Part shown: positions 5,220 through 6,783 of the stretch, piece after piece
Layout of the letters: each line of letters begins with the position of its first letter
How positions within the stretch are numbered: the stretch's first letter is position 1
Origin: Streptomyces katrae
GTDB lineage: Bacteria > Actinomycetota > Actinomycetes > Streptomycetales > Streptomycetaceae
Reading direction: 5' to 3'
DNA: 6,783 nt
Assembly (NCBI RefSeq): GCF_000966975.1
Contig: NZ_JZWV01001073.1
Location: 1-6,783 of the forward strand
Notes under the pieces: model-generated
What the model saw: the letters and a program-made list of their open reading frames with translations, nothing else
What the model was told of the DNA's origin: nothing
Databases searched by the model: none
Made by a program: the position numbers and the translations under genes

Positions 5220-6485
5220 GTGAAGAAGCGATTCCTCGCCGTGTGCACGGCCCTCGTGGCCGCCACCGCCCTGACCGCCGGCTGCGGCGTTCTGGCCGGA
5301 TCGGACGGCGGGTCCGAGAAGGTGACCCTCTGGCTGATGAAGGGCAGCGCCTCGGACGAGTTCATCGAGAAGTTCACCGCCGACTTCGAGAAGCAGCACC
5401 CCGGCACCGACCTGGAGGTCAAGATCCAGGAGTGGAAGGGCATCGGCGACAAGGTCAACGCCGTCCTCGCCGGCAAGGGCAAGGAGCACGCCGACGTCAT
5501 CGAGGTCGGCAACACCCAGGTGGCCCAGTACGTCGAGACGGGCGGCCTCTCCGAGCTCACCCTGGAGGGGCTGCGCACCTGGGGCAGCAAGGACTGGCTC
5601 AGGGGCCTGTCCGACCCGGGGAGCGTCAACGGTGCCCAGTACGGCGTGCCCTGGTACGCCGCCAACCGGGTGGTCATCTACAACAAGGACCTCTTCGCCG
5701 GCGCCGGGATCAAGACCCCGCCCAGGAACCGCCAGGAGTGGATCGCCGCCACCCAGAAGCTCGACAAGGGCGACCAGCAGGGCATCTACCTCCCCGGCCA
5801 GAACTGGTACGTCCTCGCCGGCTTCGTCTGGGACGAGGGCGGCGAGCTCGCCGTCGAGTCGGGCGGCCAGTGGGTCGGCGCCCTCGACGACGAGAAGGCC
5901 CTGGCGGGGATGGACTTCTACAAGCAGCTCCAGGCCCTCGGCAAGGGCCCGAAGAACGCCGACGAGGAGACGCCCCCGCAGGCCGAGGTCTTCGCGCGCG
6001 GCCAGGTCGCCCAGATCATCGCCCCGCCCGGGCAGGCGGCCCAGATCGAGGCGGCCAACCCCGCGCTCAAGGGCAAGCTCGGCTACTTCCCCATCCCCGG
6101 CAAGGCCTCCGACAAGGCGGGCTCCGTCCTGACCGGCGGCTCCGACCTGGTCATCCCGGCCAGGACGGCGCACCGGTCCGGTGCCGTCGACCTGATCACC
6201 GCCCTGGTCAGCGAGAAATGGCAGACGGAACTCGCCCGCACCATGAGCTACGTCCCCAACAAGACCACCCTCGCCCGGGTGGTCGAGGGCAACGAGGGCG
6301 CCGCCGCGATGGCCGCCGGAGCCGCCCAGGGCCGGGCCACGCCGAAGTCCGGGCGCTGGGCCGAGGTCGAGGCCAAGAACCCGCTCAAGCCCTACATGAC
6401 GGCCGTCCTCACCGGCCAGGACCCCCGGCAGGCCGCGAAGACGGCCTCGGAGACCATGAGCCAGGTCCTGAACTCCGACCGCTGA
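5220..6485 (+). CDS. Sugar ABC transporter substrate-binding lipoprotein (family 1, MalE-like)
   Basis: A 421-residue extracellular solute-binding protein. The N-terminus MKKRF plus a hydrophobic stretch (LAVCTALVAATAL) ends in a TAGC lipobox, so C22 would be lipidated and the protein tethered outside the membrane. Typical family-1 elements follow: KVTLWLMKG (34-42), an EKQHPGTDLEVKIQEW unit (57-72), ADVIEVGNTQVAQYV (91-105) and the highly typical YGVPWYAANRVVIYNKDLF (141-159). GIYLPGQNWY (188-197), WDEGGELA (204-211), FPIPG (290-294) and NPLKPYM (387-393) come later. Length is normal. It would deliver a sugar to a two-permease importer; the dre-like operator in its promoter suggests N-acetylglucosamine, chitobiose or a related amino sugar, as for DasA or a paralog. 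I cannot prove that ligand from sequence, so no symbol is given. The start is GTG 5220 because AGAAGG is well spaced. A probable permease gene starts 231 bp downstream after several stem-loops. Confidence 0.93.
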   Translation: MKKRFLAVCTALVAATALTAGCGVLAGSDGGSEKVTLWLMKGSASDEFIEKFTADFEKQHPGTDLEVKIQEWKGIGDKVNAVLAGKGKEHADVIEVGNTQVAQYVETGGLSELTLEGLRTWGSKDWLRGLSDPGSVNGAQYGVPWYAANRVVIYNKDLFAGAGIKTPPRNRQEWIAATQKLDKGDQQGIYLPGQNWYVLAGFVWDEGGELAVESGGQWVGALDDEKALAGMDFYKQLQALGKGPKNADEETPPQAEVFARGQVAQIIAPPGQAAQIEAANPALKGKLGYFPIPGKASDKAGSVLTGGSDLVIPARTAHRSGAVDLITALVSEKWQTELARTMSYVPNKTTLARVVEGNEGAAAMAAGAAQGRATPKSGRWAEVEAKNPLKPYMTAVLTGQDPRQAAKTASETMSQVLNSDR

Positions 6486-6492
6486 TCCCGCC

Positions 6493-6524
6493 CCGGTCCG
6501 CCGCAACCCTGTGCCACGGACCGG
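6493..6524 (+). terminator. Stem-loop 1 after the binding-protein gene
   Basis: CCGGTCCG (6493-6500) and CGGACCGG (6517-6524) are perfect 8-bp arms around a 16-base loop, beginning 8 bases after the TGA. No T-run follows. It may be a partial terminator or a 3'-end protecting structure that leaves more binding-protein mRNA than permease mRNA, as is common in such operons. Confidence 0.45.
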
Positions 6525-6534
6525 ACGAACTCAC

Positions 6535-6546
6535 GATCAGCTGATC
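6535..6546. repeat. Perfect 12-bp palindrome GATCAGCTGATC
   Basis: All 12 bases are self-complementary, centred at 6540/6541, in the spacer between the binding-protein gene and the next gene. With no loop bases it suits a dimeric DNA-binding protein better than an RNA hairpin. No promoter is evident next to it, so its role is unknown. Confidence 0.35.
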
Positions 6547-6596
6547 CGCCGACCCGCTGAGCTGCACGCCCGGCCCCCTCCGGCCCGTCGAGTTCA

Positions 6597-6616
6597 GCCC
6601 CCGCACATCCGGGGGC
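6597..6616 (+). repeat. Stem-loop 2 in the spacer
   Basis: GCCCCCG (6597-6603) and CGGGGGC (6610-6616) form an all-GC 7-bp stem with a 6-base loop. A smaller CCGC-TGA-GCGG hairpin (6616-6626) abuts it. It is likely very stable in RNA. No T-run follows; a role in transcript processing or attenuation is inferred. Confidence 0.4.
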
Positions 6617-6661
6617 CGCTGAGCGGTCATGTCGAATCCAGCCGGTCACGGAAGAAGTAAA

Positions 6662-6693
6662 GGAGCCGGGTCCGCCACCCGCGGTCCGGCTCC
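6662..6693 (+). repeat. Stem-loop 3, just upstream of the next gene's ribosome site
   Basis: GGAGCCGG (6662-6669) pairs perfectly with CCGGCTCC (6686-6693), with two G-U pairs and one C-G able to extend the stem inward. It lies 13 bases before the AGGAG at 6707-6711. The left arm contains a decoy GGAG with no start codon at a usable distance. The position suits an attenuator or an RNA 5' end left by processing. Confidence 0.4.
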
Positions 6694-6716
6694 CCGTGCC
6701 CGGATCAGGAGCAGTC

Positions 6717-6783
6717 ATGACCATCGCCCCCCTGTCCCCGTCCCCCCTCGCACCCGCAGCCCCGGCCGTCCCCACCCCGGCAC
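6717..6783 (+). CDS. N-terminal fragment, probable sugar ABC transporter permease (3' end outside window)
   Basis: ATG at 6717 follows a good AGGAG (6707-6711) with a 5-base gap and opens a frame that stays open to the window edge. The 22 residues seen, MTIAPLSPSPLAPAAPAVPT and on, are Pro/Ala-rich and hydrophilic. Binding-protein-dependent sugar permeases of Streptomyces often start with such a soluble tail before the first membrane helix. The position after a binding-protein gene on the same strand supports a DasB-like permease, but no membrane segment is in view. The coding call rests mainly on the ribosome site and context; the function is inferred from the neighbour. Confidence 0.55.
   Translation, partial: MTIAPLSPSPLAPAAPAVPTPA

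Noticed and set aside
5172..6506. 444-codon open frame on the - strand across the lipoprotein gene
   Set aside because: Shadow of a well-supported binding-protein gene; Gly/Leu/Val/Asp-rich repetitive composition, no fold or ribosome site.
5174..6544. 456-codon + frame overlapping the lipoprotein gene
   Set aside because: Different frame of the same DNA, Arg/Gly/Pro-rich, without signal peptide or domain.
6629..6783. Small gene starting at ATG 6629
   Set aside because: The frame runs through stem-loop 3 and out of frame across the better-supported ATG 6717; no proper ribosome site.

Overview
The window looks like chromosomal DNA from a Streptomyces-like high-GC actinomycete. Codon third positions are almost all G or C, GTG starts occur, and there is a Streptomyces-type lipoprotein signal. 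Two genes have TANNNT boxes seven bases before the ATG, as in actinobacterial leaderless mRNAs, and one promoter carries a palindrome close to the DasR operator of streptomycetes. No tRNA, rRNA, CRISPR array, insertion sequence or attachment site is visible.

Layout. Positions 1-180 (+) hold the C-terminal tail of a gene that starts outside the window, tentatively a histidine-phosphatase-family protein. It converges on a block of five minus-strand genes. Read in transcription order from the right, these are dodecin (5057-4842), a small HAD/PNKP-type phosphatase (4733-4230), an MsnO8-type flavin-dependent monooxygenase (4120-3128), a short UvrA-like ABC ATPase of the UvrA2/DrrC class (3082-674) and a VOC-fold protein (579-232). 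A strong hairpin after dodecin suggests it is its own transcription unit. The phosphatase and uvrA2 each have a candidate leaderless promoter, so the block is probably several overlapping units rather than one operon.

Divergent from dodecin, 5220-6485 (+) encodes a lipoprotein sugar-binding protein of an ABC importer. A 231-bp spacer with three stem-loops and a 12-bp palindrome follows, then the first 22 codons of another gene at 6717, probably the importer's permease. The promoter of the binding-protein gene has a TTGACC box, and a dre-like palindrome fills the spacer and enters the -10. This suggests control by the GntR-family regulator DasR and import of N-acetylglucosamine or chitooligosaccharides.

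How they may work together. The right-hand part is a sugar uptake system. The left-hand part combines a DNA-lesion or drug-binding ATPase, a VOC protein, a flavin monooxygenase, a phosphatase with a PNKP-like motif set and a flavin-storage protein. A toxic-compound or DNA-damage theme is possible, but each family is also common as a stand-alone housekeeping gene in Streptomyces. I saw no clearly unprecedented system. The most testable signals are the dre-like operator, the UvrB-independent UvrA, the paired leaderless promoters and the structured spacer behind the binding-protein gene.
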